Notes: generated by a model not told the origin, from the sequence alone. A DNA stretch of 64,000 nucleotides from Brachynemurus nebulosus (GCA_035578155.1 JAPWDM010000021.1:186001-250000); one strand, 5' to 3'; shown: positions 9,676 through 21,668, counted from the stretch's first letter. A program made the numbers and translations.

Positions 9676-10195
9676 TTGGTATCGATTGTTGAATACAATG
9701 TTGGACAAAGCCATTAGACTGCGTGACGTGGAAACAATGAACTGTATAGCGATGAAAGAGCCTAATCTTATCTGTCATGGAAAAATAACATATGGGATTC
9801 GTTACAATACATCTAGAGAAGTGTTGAATATATTATTCTATTATACCTTTGATACGGAAGACAAAAACATTGTAGATTCGCTTCAAGATATTGTCCCAAA
9901 CTGGTCACGAGCAGCAGTAGAATACGTTCGACCGGAACTGTTAAAATATGTCTTGGACATAATGAAAAAGTACGAGATTCGAGGCGTTCGCTTGAATGAA
10001 GAAGATGACGATGATGATGGTGACTGTCTAGTGTGTTGGATTCGGCAGAACATTGCAAAGGGTACCATGGACCCAGCAGCTCGTCTTGGATTTGAATCGG
10101 GGCCAGATGGAGGACCGTGGGCATCGACCAGTTTACAAGATTATTTGACTGTGGATAAATTATTACGAGAATACTTATATGAATATCATACATAA
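9676..10195 (+). CDS. Unnamed Polinton-linked protein family, copy 1
   Basis: Open frame of at least 169 residues (first ATG 9686; the frame opens a few codons earlier at the integrase junction). Features: NCIAMKEPN, GKITYGIRYNTSREVLNI, RAAVEYVRPELLKYVLDI, an acidic run of Glu/Asp, then CLVCWIRQNI and an LQDY...LLREYLYEY end. No membrane or signal segment. A homologue lies at 62042-62650 (minus) beside another Polinton remnant. Unlike its neighbours it has no internal break. The N-terminus is probably truncated: the 62-kb copy extends about 55 residues further upstream. Function unknown; not a standard core Polinton gene I can name. Confidence 0.65.
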
Positions 10196-10557
10196 CTTTA
10201 CATGTATTGTTATTATTATTATTATTATTAATGTTTGTTAATAAACATTTTTAGCTATGAAAATGGTCATTTTTTTTATTTTTGTCCTTACGTCTAAATT
10301 CTTAGCTTTTTATAAAATATTTACTATCTACGAAATATAAAGATTAAAAGTCTGTGACAAGTTCAGTGTTTTATAACTTGGCACCAATGTTATATTCAAT
10401 GTTTCACCAACAGTGTTATTCGTCTTTATCACTAACAATATTTTTAGTTTAAAAATCTATTCTTAAATGAAAAAAATTTTAAAGTCACTATCTTTTTTAA
10501 ACAAAGCAAATTTTAAAGTCACTATCCTTGTTAAAAACTTACACACAGCACGTTGAT
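10196..10557. other. Intergenic between convergent Polinton genes
   Basis: Holds an (ATT)n run at about 10209-10230 and an AATAAA at about 10240 that could end the upstream transcript. A short direct repeat (TTTTAAAGTCACTATC) occurs at about 10478 and 10510. No ORF. Confidence 0.5.
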
Positions 10558-10945
10558 TTAATCGGTCCTAGGTCTTTTAAATCCATAAGGAACTGAATCA
10601 AAATCGGGTATACGGCGACGTTTATTAAATGTAGGTTTGAAGACTTTACTCTCCGATTTGGTGACTATATCGTGTTCTTTGATGCGACGGATGTTTGTCA
10701 ATGTAATGGTGACCGGAGGCGCATTTTCAAGGATCATCTGCTTGAGGCTAATTTTCCGAATTTATAATTGATTGTGATGCCTTTAATATTGCATGTGCGT
10801 GGTTTTACTTTATCTTGTTGAATATATTGTATTGTCATGTATCTTGGGACCACCAGACACTTACTCGGTGATATAACTACCAACTTCGTTATCTTCCAAC
10901 TCATCCGTCATATCACCCAAGAAAGACTCCGTTGGTGGATCATAT
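10558..10945 (-). pseudogene. Polinton DNA polymerase B, C-terminal part
   Basis: Minus-strand codons give ESFLGDMTDELEDNEVGSYI, VSGGPK, then in a second frame CNIKGITINYKFGKL and in a third LENAPPVTITLTNIRRI, ending YGFKRPRTD at a stop at 10558. This is the conserved thumb and C-terminal region following the YxDTDS palm motif in Polinton polymerase. An in-frame TAA and two frameshifts disable it. Its left neighbour in the protein lies 7.2 kb away at 18139; the target duplication ATCATAT shows the two were contiguous before the TIR element inserted. Confidence 0.85.
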
Positions 10946-10965
10946 CTTAGAGTAATAATAATATA

Positions 10966-11354
10966 CACGAAGGATTCTTTTTATAATACACGTGCGAGAA
11001 AGAAAGAAACATATTTCGTAATCTTTTTAAGAAAGAAAGAAATATAATTTTTATTCCTTTTAAGCATGTACTACAAATATATAATTTGTATACAGAATGT
11101 TTCATGTATTAAATATAAAATGTATTTTTAATACGAAATACATTTATTTTTTATAATAAGTTTTTGACTGATTATTAAATATTTTGCACTAAAATGTATT
11201 GCAAACAATTATCATATACATTTGTATTCTATACATATCGAAATCGCAAGTCATAGGTATCAACCTGTATATTCTGAATTTGTATTTAAAAAGAGGTAGA
11301 AATATAATTGCATTTTTATCTGATCAGGGTGTATTATAAAAAGAATCTTTACTG
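10966..11354. mobile_element. 389-bp MITE with TA target duplication
   Basis: The ends are inverted: AAGGATTCTTTTTATAATAC near the left and GTATTATAAAAAGAATCTTT near the right, with outermost bases CACG... and ...ACTG. TA flanks both sides (10964-10965, 11355-11356). It interrupts the TIR of the larger element: removing it restores near-perfect pairing with the far end. TA duplication and size suggest a Tc1/mariner-type non-autonomous element. No ORF. Confidence 0.85.
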
Positions 11355-11356
11355 TA

Positions 11357-12433
11357 TTCTTAGTTATAGAGAAAAAACGTAAATGGGGGTGACGGAGCTA
11401 GGTTTAAATTTGTCGACACCAAATATGTATTTAATATGTGTATGTATTAGTGTTTTTGAAAACTTACACCCATTTACAATGTTTGACAAATTAAGTATCA
11501 ATAAGTGAAAAACAAGACCAAAAAATCTTTTTACTCTAGCTTAAATAAATACTCTTACCTTATGATTTATGACCTGTTTAGTCAACTTTATTGAGGCTCT
11601 TCTATAAAGATTCTCATTTCATAGTTGAAGACAAGATAAATATGATATTATGTTGTAAGAATGGTAAAAAACTAAAAGAGATTGGATTTTCAAGGAATAT
11701 AAAGAATTAAATAGTTTGTGGAATTTAATTTGATTTGATTAAAAAATTGAAAAGATTTCCAGGTATCCATCTTCACTTAATTTTTCATCGAATTTCATCG
11801 GATGACATTAAAATTCACTTTTTTCGCAAATAAAGATACGTCACTTAGTTAATCAGGTTACATTTTTAATAAAGCATTGATGAGAATGTGTTCCTAGCAG
11901 CCAGTTGAAACTATGTATTGAGTAATGACTTTTTATCAGATAGAAAATAAAGAAAAATGCGTAAACTATTCTTCACTTGGTCGACCTAAGTAATTTTAGT
12001 CAAACATTTTAATACCTAATATATAAAAATTCTGACGTGTTGGAATTTTTTCAATATTTTTTTCGTAATCAGCGCCCTAAAATCTATCAAAATATTTAGT
12101 TAAAATTAGTGTTCCTATATGGTAACGAAAGCCTTTAAGGATTAAGTATATTCTTCTTGAAAAGTATTCATTATTTTATATTGGTAAATTTGCAATTGGC
12201 ACACACACAAGTTATTCTTTCTTTGTAGTTGGTGTAATTCGCCTAAGGATATTCTTTATGAAAGTAGCCCTCCGTCCTAAAATGGTTGCCGACCCCTGTT
12301 TCACATGATTGATGGCAGCATTTAGATCCCTTTTTCTCAAATCTTTTCTTTCCAGTTTAACTTATGTGTATTAAGTCCCATAAGAATATTGTAGTTTTTT
12401 ATTTTAACTTTTACCGTAAAGAAAGTTAGGACC
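11357..12433. other. Interior of the 7.2-kb element, no gene
   Basis: AT-rich DNA without a recognisable ORF. At 12275-12299 the text ends ATGGTTGCCGACCCCTG, the reverse complement of a common hAT-type terminus (CAGGGGTCGGCAACC). No partner end was found, so it is only suggestive of a truncated hAT fragment. Confidence 0.5.
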
Positions 12434-13075
12434 AATTGAATCGGTGAGTGCAGAAATCACGTAAGTTACATTTTCAAAATTTTACAGGAGAGCGAAAAAA
12501 CAGTATACTATTCCCGAAATATGAATTTGAGAAAAACTTTTCAGCTCAAACTTTACATTCATATTACGGAAATGTGTTCACAATATTATTTTCTCATTTT
12601 CAATTAAAGTTTCCTTTATAAAATAAAAAAAATAAATTTGACTTGTGTTATTTCTGCACTCAACAAATAAATAAGCCATCTCGTGAAGAAAGTGACTATT
12701 AATAATAATAGATTTGAGCGTTACTTTATGGTATTCCATATTTGTAAATAGTAAAAAATACTTTACTTTGCAAAATACCACTTTTATTTTTATTTTTTTT
12801 AAAAGTGGTATTTTGCAAAATAAAGTATTTGTTTATTATTTACAAAGTGACAATTATCAGCGTTGAGCGCAAGAACAACATAAGTCACAGACTTATGTGC
12901 TTTCTGCACTCGATACTATTTACCAAGTCTTTATATTTTCAAAAATAAAACACTGGCTGGTGTGGTTTTTTTTACACAATGTCAGTTTACCTTAGATAAA
13001 CTCATTGAGTGTAAAAAGTGAATTTTCAGATTTTATTAACTAATGTGGTTTCTGCACTCACCGGTTCAATTATTA
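12434..13075. repeat. Foldback repeat with four GTGCAGAAA-type motifs
   Basis: The ends are inverted: AATTGAATCGGTGAGTGCAG at about 12434 against CTGCACTCACCGGTTCAATT ending at about 13072. A GAGTGCAGAAAnnAC motif recurs four times: once forward at the left end and three times inverted at about 12645, 12895 and 13040. The centre (about 12755-12830) is a long imperfect palindrome around AATACCACTTTTA. Looks like a foldback MITE with internal amplification of its end motif. Confidence 0.65.
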
Positions 13076-13244
13076 CAGCGAAAAAAAACAACCAGAAACT
13101 TTTCACTTTTCTTTAGGCAAAAAACTAATTTTTTTCACTAAAAATGTCCACAAAACAATGTTTCCGGCGTCGGACATGTCTGGCTAAAGAACTTGTCCAA
13201 CGGTTTGGAACTTCCAGAATTTTTACCAAATTTCGTAAAAATAG

Positions 13245-13464
<220 letters not shown>

Positions 13465-13468
<4 letters not shown>

Positions 13469-16400
13469 GATGGGAATCGGGCCGGGAGTTTCAAGGGTCC
13501 CGACGGGAACGGGTATGATTTTCTGAAAACGGGCGGGAGTGAGAATTTTTTTACGGGAATGGGAGCGGGCGGGAGTGGACAAATATTTCGGAAGTGTTAA
13601 ATTTTTATTTTCATTTACAGAACATGAACTTTTTTGTACTTAATGTAGCAATATTTAAAAACGATATCGTTCTCTTCGCATATCTATAGAAAATTAAAAT
13701 AAACTGACAAAGAGAATTTTAGTTGATTTTACCAAACAATTTTAAATATCTAAAATAAATAGAAGCATTACGTACGTAGTCGTTTTTTAAATTTGTAACT
13801 TTATTTACATACATACTTATCGTCTATCTGTGTATGCATCTTCTTATCTGTGTTTTTACATACGTTAAAGTTTATTTCAAATATTAACAATTAAAGTAAG
13901 AAGTTTATATTTGTATCATTTCGGATTACACATTCATATTTTGTTGCTTGTTGTAACAAGTTTATCGAATTTTTAAGTTTCTTATAATTGTTAGCTTTAA
14001 AATAAACTAAATAAAGTAACGTATCTGCAAATAAAACGTTAAGTATACAGTATTTAATAAACATGGATACTTTTAATTATGATAAATTAAGGAAAGTGTA
14101 TGAAATGATAGCAAACGACACTGAAAAGAAATTTCAATTTTATAAACCAGAAAATAGTAAACTATGTTGGAAGGAATTTTCAAAAATTTTTTATAAAGAT
14201 ATTAAATTACCATTTGTGCGCTGTGATAAGTGCGGTGTACTATTAGCTCACAGTGCTAAACTTGGGACTTCAAGTCTCAGAAGACATAAGTGTATTCTGA
14301 AAAGTATTGAAGTTAATTCGAATTCTGCTAATGTGCAATCTTCAATTAAAAAATTTATTGAGAAGAAAGTTCCAGAGTATAGGCTAAAAGAAGTTGCTAA
14401 GAAGCAATTAAGATTTATTGTTAAAGATTTAAGACCTTTAAGCACTACAAAAGGTGATGGATTTCGTTGCTTCGCCCAAAGTCTTATTAACATTGGCGCT
14501 GATTATGGTCACCAGAAAATTGAAAATATTTTAGTAAGTAGAAAGACCCTTACTAATTCAATCATGCCTGAAATTTGCGAAAATATTAAAAATGAAATTC
14601 AAATAGCTCTAAAACAGAATGAGTACGTAGCTTTTACAACCGATCTTTGGACAGATGATTACAAACATAGACATTTCATTACATTAACTGTTCATTTTAT
14701 TAATAATCAGTATCAGTTAAAAAAATACATCCTGGGAACCAAAGAATTTCTGGAAACGAAATCAGGGGAAAATATCAATAAATTTGTATTAAATATTTTA
14801 AAAGAATATTGTGATGATTATAATTCGAAGTTAATTAAGAGTACTATTATTACTGATAATGGCGCAAACGTTGTCAACGCCGTTCGATCCTACAATCGAC
14901 TTAGTTGTCTTTGTCACAATATAAATCTTTTGATGGCCGATTTATTCAACAAAACTGATCTACCAGAATGCGTTTCTAATACTATTGCAGCATCAAAAAA
15001 ATTAGTTACATATTTAAAACAATCTGGTTTGAATAACAGACTAAAAACATCCATTAAACAAGAAATTTGTACGCGATGGAATTCAATTTTTTTTGTTGGA
15101 AAGTGTACTTAATAATTATAACGATATTCAATCTGTTTTAATAGAAAAAAATGAACTATTGAAACTAAGTGAGATTAACTTGGCAACCTTAAAATTATTG
15201 GTCGACTTTCTATTACCTTTTAAAAATTGTTCAGAAAGCCTAAGCGCAGATAAGTGCCCTAATTTAAACTTGGTAATTTTATGGAAATTAAAAATTTTAA
15301 GACATCTTGAATTGCAAGAAGGAGAATCTGATATTTTAAAAATTTTGAAACAAAAAGCGGAAGCTTTATTCGAACAAAGATTCCTAGTAAACGATTTGCA
15401 CTATGTTGCTCTATTTCTTGATCCAAATTATAAAAATTTAAAGCCATTTTCAAAAAAAGAACGAGAAAATATTATTCTTAAAATACTGAAATTAATTGAG
15501 GAGAAAAATATTGAAAGTGAAATCGATAAAGAAAATAAAACTTTGAAACCGTTACAAGAAAAAATAAAAAATAAAAAAAATGAAATATTTTTTGAGTTTC
15601 GAGGTAGCAGCTCTGACGAAGACGAAAATTCACCACGTGAAGAAATAAAACGATATATGAGTTATAAAGTCGGTGTTGTTTATGATATTTTGGACTTCTG
15701 GTTTAAAAATACATCTTTTCCAATGTTGAGAATCCTAGCAAGAATCGTTTTAAATATTCCGGCTAGTTCCGCTCCAAGTGAACGAGTTTTTTCAACATCC
15801 GGACGAATTTTAGAAAAAAGAAGAACACGTTTACTTTCGGATAATTTTGACAAATTATTATTCCTTCATGAAAATTTAAAGTAAATTTTTATGTAATCAT
15901 AAAAGTCAGTGTGTTTTATTTTGTACTTTTATAGAATAAAAATGTTCTGTTCACAAACGTTGCATACTTACATGATCGTGTAAAAAAATTCGAATATTAT
16001 GAAAAATACTACATAATAATTTAATAATAAAATAAAACAAAAAAATATAATTTTATTATTGCTAAAAATTTTTTTTTAGATATTTTATAATAATGTGTTT
16101 GGAAGTTCGGAATTTCGGATCTTTTTACACGGAGGTGTATAGTCTTATTCTATATTTTACCCTTTAAAACGATTATCTTATTAGTAAAAGTAAAATGGCA
16201 TAAACTGATTTTTCACATAAAATAAATATCTAAATATGTATAACTATAGAACTATTTGTAAAAATCAAATTATTTATATTAGTTTACTACCAATTTATTG
16301 CTTACATACCTATATTGCGATTTAAAAGTTGTAAATAGGTATTTTTTTTCAAAATTAGTAAAATTTTGAAACAATTTTCATTTTTAAACAATTATTTAAT

Positions 16401-16639
16401 ATACGTATAATAACAAATTTTTTCTAATCTTTTTCTTTTGAATCGATTTTATTTAAAATTAAAAATTTTCTTGATAAAACGGGACCCGAAATAATAAAAC
16501 GGGTCCCGTCGGGAACGGGATAAATTTTTATAAAACGGGCGGGAGTGAAAATTTTTCCACGGGAATGGGAGTGAACGGGGGCGTTAAGTACAATCGGGAG
16601 CGGGCGGGAACGGGTCAAAAAAGCACTCCCGTTCCCATC

Positions 16640-16643
<4 letters not shown>
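13465..16643 (+). mobile_element. hAT DNA transposon, nearly complete
   Basis: Left end TAGAGATGGGAATCGGG and right end CCCGTTCCCATCTCTA form the TIRs. The 8-bp flank ATATATAT on both sides fits a hAT target duplication within the (TA)n tract. Both subterminal regions carry the same direct module (GGGTCCCG-CGGGAACGGG, then AAAACGGGCGGGAGTGA, then ACGGGAATGGGAG) at about 13491-13575 and 16496-16580, probably transposase-binding repeats. GC-rich ends contrast with the AT-rich interior. It carries one transposase gene with a single visible frame break, so it is likely young. Confidence 0.93.
14063..15884 (+). pseudogene. hAT transposase (BED finger, RNase H-like core, C-terminal dimerisation domain)
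   Basis: Two overlapping frames, 14063-15112 (349 codons) and 15093-15884 (263 codons), together give about 600 residues, normal for hAT. A BED-like zinc finger (VRCDKCGVLL...SSLRRHKC) lies at residues 55-80. The core has AFTTDLWTDD (first Asp) and IITDNGANVVNAV (second Asp) with LSCLCHNINL. The C-terminal hATC domain has IPASSAPSERVFSTSGRIL. Frames change within a run of T bases near 15088-15095, so one insertion or deletion, real or a base-call error, separates this from an open gene. Confidence 0.92.

Positions 16644-16697
<54 letters not shown>
16644..16697. repeat. (TA)n microsatellite, right half
   Basis: Continuation of the tract at 13248, separated by the hAT insertion. The first eight bases are the hAT target duplication. 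Confidence 0.95.
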
Positions 16698-16699
<2 letters not shown>

Positions 16700-17247
16700 G
16701 GTTTCTAGGGACCTCAAAACAAATTTTTACCATAATCGATTCGAAAATTCGCTAAAATGAAGCGAAAATTTTTATCGGTGAATTTAATTTGATTTCAAAA
16801 CTGTAGTAACAATAAAATTTATATGTTTTAGATATTTTAAATAATAAATAATATGAATTGTACTAAATTATTTTATCCGTTAAATTGCCGTACCGTACTA
16901 CACTCGAGTTATATGGGAATATCTACTATATTTTTTCTGAATTTTGTGTTTTATAACTAAATTTGATTGCCTAAAAGCAATTTAACTCGAAGAACCGCCA
17001 GTTAACAAAGGCACTTAAGTATCGCTGTCGCGTTTTTATTAGTTGACAGTTCTTCTCCTTAAATTACTAGGCAACAAACTTGCACTAGACCAACACAAAT
17101 TTATTCGAAAAATGAGAAAATACAAACGTCTCGTGTAATAATAAATGAAAAATTCATTTTGATTACGTTTACTTTGCTGAATTAATTAACTTGAACAATT
17201 AAACAATTTTGAGAATCCTGTCATGATTTTTTTTTAAATATAGACTG
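16698..17247. other. Interior of the 7.2-kb element, no gene
   Basis: AT-rich, no ORF with recognisable motifs. Confidence 0.5.
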
Positions 17248-17590
17248 TTAAGGGGTTATAGGTAGTCAACAATTTGAAAAAAATAAGTATTTTAAATAAT
17301 TTTTTTTTGACAGTAGTTTAAATTATTTTATAAAATTGCCAATACGGGCTTATTATATTATATTTAACTTTATTTTACAAATGTTAAAAATAATATATAG
17401 ATATTTATTGTAAACCACGTTATCGCCATATTTGTTGAACGCCGTTCTGATTTGCGGTGACCATCATAACATTTTATTGGTTCATCTAATTCTGTGTTAT
17501 TTATTTTATAAAATATATTAAACTACTGTCAAAACAAAATTATGTAAAATATTCAATTTTTCACACCGGTAACTACCCCTAACCCCTTAA
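17248..17590. mobile_element. 343-bp MITE with TTAA target sites
   Basis: Bounded by TTAA at 17248-17251 and 17587-17590. Inverted ends start GGGGTTA(TA/GG)GGTAGT, and farther in both arms share TGACAGTAGTTTAA(A/T) and ATTTTATAAAAT. TTAA duplication with G-rich ends suggests a piggyBac- or Kolobok-type non-autonomous element. Non-coding. Confidence 0.85.
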
Positions 17591-18088
17591 TACAATCGCC
17601 AAAAATTAAAATTCTTCTAAATCTGCAAAAATATAAGTATACTGAAAGTATCTACATACTTATATTTTTGTACTGTATTGTGTATATACGTACAAATGCA
17701 CATAATAATTATTTGTTGGGAAAAAAATTCCAATTTTTTTTAAACATAAGGTAAGCAATAATCCAATAATAAAAACAGCCATAAATTATTTTTTACCAAA
17801 AAAATCTAGGTAATATACATTGGTGTCTAAAAAGAAATAGTACTATTGGCTATACAAACATGACTAACAAAAATAATTTTTTTTTTTAATAACTGCATTA
17901 TGAAAGAGTGTGACAGAGTTTAAAAATGAATAGAAAATTGCTCTTCTTTTTTTACTAAATTGGTTTTATCTTAAAGTAATACTTATGACTCTGTGTGTCA
18001 CCTAAGAAATTAAGTTTCACACTAACACATTCAAATGGGATGTATCGACTTGCGATACGTCCCAAATGAAGAATATTTTAAAGTATTG
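17591..18088. repeat. Two small hairpins near the element's right end
   Basis: AAATATAAGTA and TACTTATATTT flank a short loop at about 17628-17667. TGGGATGTATCG and CGATACGTCCCA (one mismatch) flank a 5-nt loop at 18036-18064. The second lies about 70 bp from the terminus of the 7.2-kb element. No gene in this interval. Confidence 0.6.
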
Positions 18089-18138
18089 GGTTTTTTCTCT
18101 GTAACTAAGAATATATTATTATTACTCTAAGATCATAT

Positions 18139-18240
18139 TTACCACCCCTCTGAATGTAAATAACACTATCTGTATCGTAATACAGAACTCCTTCCTGTAG
18201 TTTCTCCAAGTAGCTATACAGTTTGAGCCATATATGTAGT
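18139..18240 (-). pseudogene. Polinton DNA polymerase B palm motif C (YYDTDS)
   Basis: Minus-strand codons read LKLYSYLEKLQEGVLYYDTD followed by SVIYIQRGGKYD, ending exactly at the insertion site of the 7.2-kb element. DTDS carries the catalytic metal-binding aspartates of family B polymerases. Further upstream (18241-18480) the frame is lost in unrelated DNA, so a small insertion or decay separates it from the palm piece at 18700. Confidence 0.9.
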
Positions 18241-18699
18241 ATACATATATTTCTAGCAACGTATCTAGCCTATGAGAGGAATTGGTCGCCAACAAAGAGA
18301 GACAGACAATACAAAAATAGTGTACCATTTTTGTTCTGCGCATGTCTAGCGGTTCACATGAAAAATAATAAATAAACTCATTCATATTTTTAATATTTTA
18401 TTGTTTGAACTCACGAATGACAATTTTATTTACTTAAATAATAAATAAACACATTTATCGTTTATTAAAATTTACTTTGTAATTTATACTCGTACTTGAT
18501 AATGAAAACCTAAATGGCTAAAATGGAGGCATTTTTGAAATTGCCAACGCATCCGGACAATGAAAATAACTACACTAAATAGAAAGAGAGAGTGATATCG
18601 TCTGCACCCTAATGTTTGCGACCAAAAATGCAAATTGCTAGCAATATACGAGCTTGAGTTGTTACGTATGCAGCGATGACGCAATTTACGGTGGACAAT

Positions 18700-19116
18700 A
18701 AAATCTGCTGCTTCATCTTTTCGCTCCCAGTTAACTATTATCGTGTCTTCATTTACTTCTTGAATGTAATTTACATTGGTTGGTGAGTAAATCGTATAAT
18801 TATTTTGGCTTTTAGATAATGTTGGTTTTTAGTTGGTTTTCTCGTTGACCAAACTTGCCCCAAAAACTGTCCAGCATTAGTTTGGTGAGCGATCGTAGAC
18901 CCCCATTCGGACCCCTTCATTCTCAAAATATTCCTCAACGTAGTGGTTTCGTTCTTCATCGGTGTTACAGTTGGCCGGCCATCCTAATGCTTCCTGCTTT
19001 ATTTTCAAAAATTTGTTAATGAAATCGGCAAATAAACCACCAGTACCGCTTTCTCTGCTGTATTGAGTTACACCGTACTGCCAGATTTCGTACACTTCAA
19101 TCAAACGGTAACCCAA
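18700..19116 (-). pseudogene. Polinton DNA polymerase B palm region (motif A/B part)
   Basis: Minus strand: MGYRLIEVYEIWQY, GGLFADFINKFLKIKQEALG and WPANCNTDEERNHYVEEYF are contiguous Polinton polymerase residues. A second frame gives AGQFLGQVWSTRKPTKNQ, corresponding to the family's DSFWGKFGQR motif-B segment, and then TIIVNWERKDEAADF around 18720. At least one frameshift and several substitutions in motif B. The start at 19116 lies only about 27 bp from the exonuclease fragment, so a large internal deletion removed the intervening domain. Confidence 0.88.
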
Positions 19117-19142
19117 TGTAACAGCTTTTTCAAGTTCGTCAA

Positions 19143-19440
19143 TTACCCAGGTACCAGTGAGTGCTCGTTATTCGTGTATAACAGTGTCACTACATTCATC
19201 GGTTTTTCTTGTTTTGTTTCCAGATCGAAAAATACAAATAATGTGTTGTCCAACTTCGGCCGGCGTGTATCTTTATTTATATAACAGAAGTGATTAGAGA
19301 GAGTGGCGGTTGCATATCTTGCAAAATATTTCACCGCACACATGCCTTTGTTTTCGCATCTTCATATTGATAGTTTTGAAACAATTGCTGCACCGTTTTA
19401 TTACATTTTTAACGATGTTACAATTCTTAAATAACTTATC
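19143..19440 (-). pseudogene. Polinton DNA polymerase B exonuclease start
   Basis: Minus strand: KNCNIVKNVIKRCSNCFKTI, HVCGEIFCKICNRHSL (paired cysteines), then in another frame HFCYINKDTRRPKLDNTLF and VFFDLETKQE. FDLET is the exonuclease motif I carrying the first two acidic metal ligands (D and E). The frame ends soon after at 19143; exonuclease motifs II and III are absent here. Confidence 0.85.
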
Positions 19441-20690
19441 ATAAACGAAAAACAACCCTCTCAAATTTGACTGCACTTGTCGCCAAAAACTATAAAAAAA
19501 CGAAATAAACATTGTAAAATTTTATTGTTTTAATTTAACTTTCACTCAGTGTAAAAAATTATATTTTATCAATTCAATTTACGTGCACACTACTGTACGT
19601 TTTAATCTATAGGGATTGACATCGATTTTTAGTTGTCAAAATAAAAAATCCCTGGTTGATTTTGAGCGCAAGAGACGTTAATTGGTTACTGTGATTCATC
19701 AAACAGCCCTTTTTCATCATCGCCACTTGTGGTGTACACATCAATTAAACGCGGCTAACATGGGCGGCCATCTTGCCGTTTCTAGTGCAACAGTGTATCT
19801 TTTTCATTAGTTTTAATGAATATTGTTAGTTTTAGTAGTTAGTTTTCATTTAAAATCCTTAAATCGACCGTTATTAACAGTTTGCAATAGAATAAAAAAT
19901 AGGTATGTAGTTTAAAACATAATTTTACAATCTCTTTCGTTCAAAATTGACTACTTATTTAATCAATAAATGTCGGGTACACATAAATAGCCTTTTGTCC
20001 TTTTCATAGATTTTCAGTGCTAATAGTGATAGTATTTACAAAATTGTTAAACATTATATCCAGTATCCTTGCTTATTTAGCATTGAAATAGGGTTCCGCT
20101 TGCGGAAAAAAAGAATTAAGTCGTATTCGACATTTAAGGTTGCCTCCGAAGCGTTTCCTCATTTTAATGAGCGATTCAAGTTTTCGTGGTTCCATTACCA
20201 TTTAATTAAACATTTATTATTATTGTATAGTGTAGTATTTTATAGCATGTAAATTAGTTACGGTAGTTAAAATATTAGAATTTAATTTAAAAAAAAAAAA
20301 AAATAATAATAATAATATTGTAAGTTAGTGGTTCTAGCAAATTGTTATTACTTCAATTTACAGCTTAAATACGTATAAATTACGTTGTAATTGTGGTTTG
20401 TTACAATAAATTGTTATTATTAAATACTCAAATTTGATATTTAATTTGGTCCTTATTTTGATAAGCGTCTTAATGATGGTACCATTTTCGCCTTAAATTC
20501 GCTTCCACACTTTAATATCACTGTCATTAAGGCCGAAATTTGCATAGCGACTATAAAGTAATTTGATAATTGGGATGTGAGTGACTAGATGTCACCACGT
20601 TACCAGATCTTATTCATAAACCCTTGAGTTCTTGTTTAATAAAATAATAAAAACCTTGTTATTACATCTGGTGACACATTACAAAGAGTT
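19441..20690. other. Roughly 1.25-kb insertion within the polymerase gene, unassigned
   Basis: The polymerase coding traces stop near 20690 and resume near 19440 (minus strand). A TTGTAA string occurs at both junctions and could be a target duplication. The inserted DNA has A/AAT-rich runs at about 20288-20318 and no ORF or clear terminal inverted repeats that I can see. It may be a decayed retroposon; this is inference. Confidence 0.5.
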
Positions 20691-21226
20691 TCGACACAAT
20701 GATCCTTGATTACGATGCTTGTCAAAACATTCTTTGCTACGGAACTCTCGATTGCAGTCATCGCATTTAACTTCATTTGTTTTTGTACACGGTGGAGTTT
20801 GTTGACAACACGGACAAGTGGCACCACAAAGATGTTTATTCATTACGTTAAAAGGTGGACGGCACGCCTCGCAATAGTATCCACAAACGAACGCCACAGT
20901 TAAACTGGTGATTACGCTATAGTGTTATCCATGTAAAAGATTTATTTTGTAAATTGCGTCATCATTATTGCCTTCAAATATTACATCTTGACCTTTACTC
21001 TGATGTTTATAAACGGTGATCTTATATTTCTGTAGATGGCGCTGTAAAATTTGTAATTCTTCAATCCCAGCTCCTTGTTGTGGAATCATCAACCCTGTTT
21101 TCTGAAGCAATTTGTTCACCTTTTCAATTTGCATGTTATGATAGTTACAATGAATCCTTTGAAAATTGACATCTTTCTTGACATGGGTTTTTGCAACTAC
21201 TACAGAAGCCGAATAAAGAAGCACAT
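20640..21226 (-). pseudogene. Polinton DNA polymerase B N-terminal region
   Basis: Two minus-strand blocks. 20925-21224 has NYHNMQIEKVNKLLQKTGLM and IYKINLLHG. 20679-20897 has AFVCGYYCEACRPPFN, HLCGATCPCCQQTPPC and VKCDDCNREFRSKECFDKH, a cysteine-rich stretch typical of the zinc-ribbon-like N-terminus of this polymerase. A frameshift or stop separates the blocks near 20910-20925. The true start is upstream of 21224 and is not recognisable. Confidence 0.85.
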
Positions 21227-21365
21227 TTTAATTAAAAATATTAGTTCGAATGAATATTTCTACATAACGAATATTAAAAATTCGTTATGATTAAAATATT
21301 AATAAAAGCATTTAATAAATGAGATTAATTATTTTTAATATTTACTCCAAGCGTCCATTTCTTTT

Positions 21366-21668
21366 ACGTTTTCAAATTTCAGAATATTATAAATAATAAA
21401 ATACTCTTTTGGAAGAATTCCTCGCTTAGTACGCATCATAAAATGGTATTATTTTATTATACAGAAACAACACTTCGATTTATATTTTAAAAATACAAAT
21501 TGAAGCCAATCAGTGTAAGTCATTAAAAAGTCTAAACGGAATAATCGAATTTTTATAAATTTGAATATAAAAAAATAATAGTGTTATGAAAAACTAAAAA
21601 AGTAATTTTTATTCAAAGAAAATATTCATATATTCTTAATACAATAAAGAAATTTTTGAATAATAAGT
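21366..21668 (+). repeat. Left 303-bp inverted repeat arm
   Basis: Begins ACGTTTTCAAATTTCAGAAT and ends TTTTTGAATAATAAGT. Pairs with 23495-23797. Confidence 0.9.

Noticed and set aside
9813..10193. 126-codon minus-strand ORF
   Set aside because: Shadow of the family X gene on the plus strand; its Ser/His runs mirror the Asp/Glu stretch.
12275..12299. hAT-type terminus ATGGTTGCCGACCCCTG
   Set aside because: Common motif but no partner terminus or target duplication; kept only as a remark.
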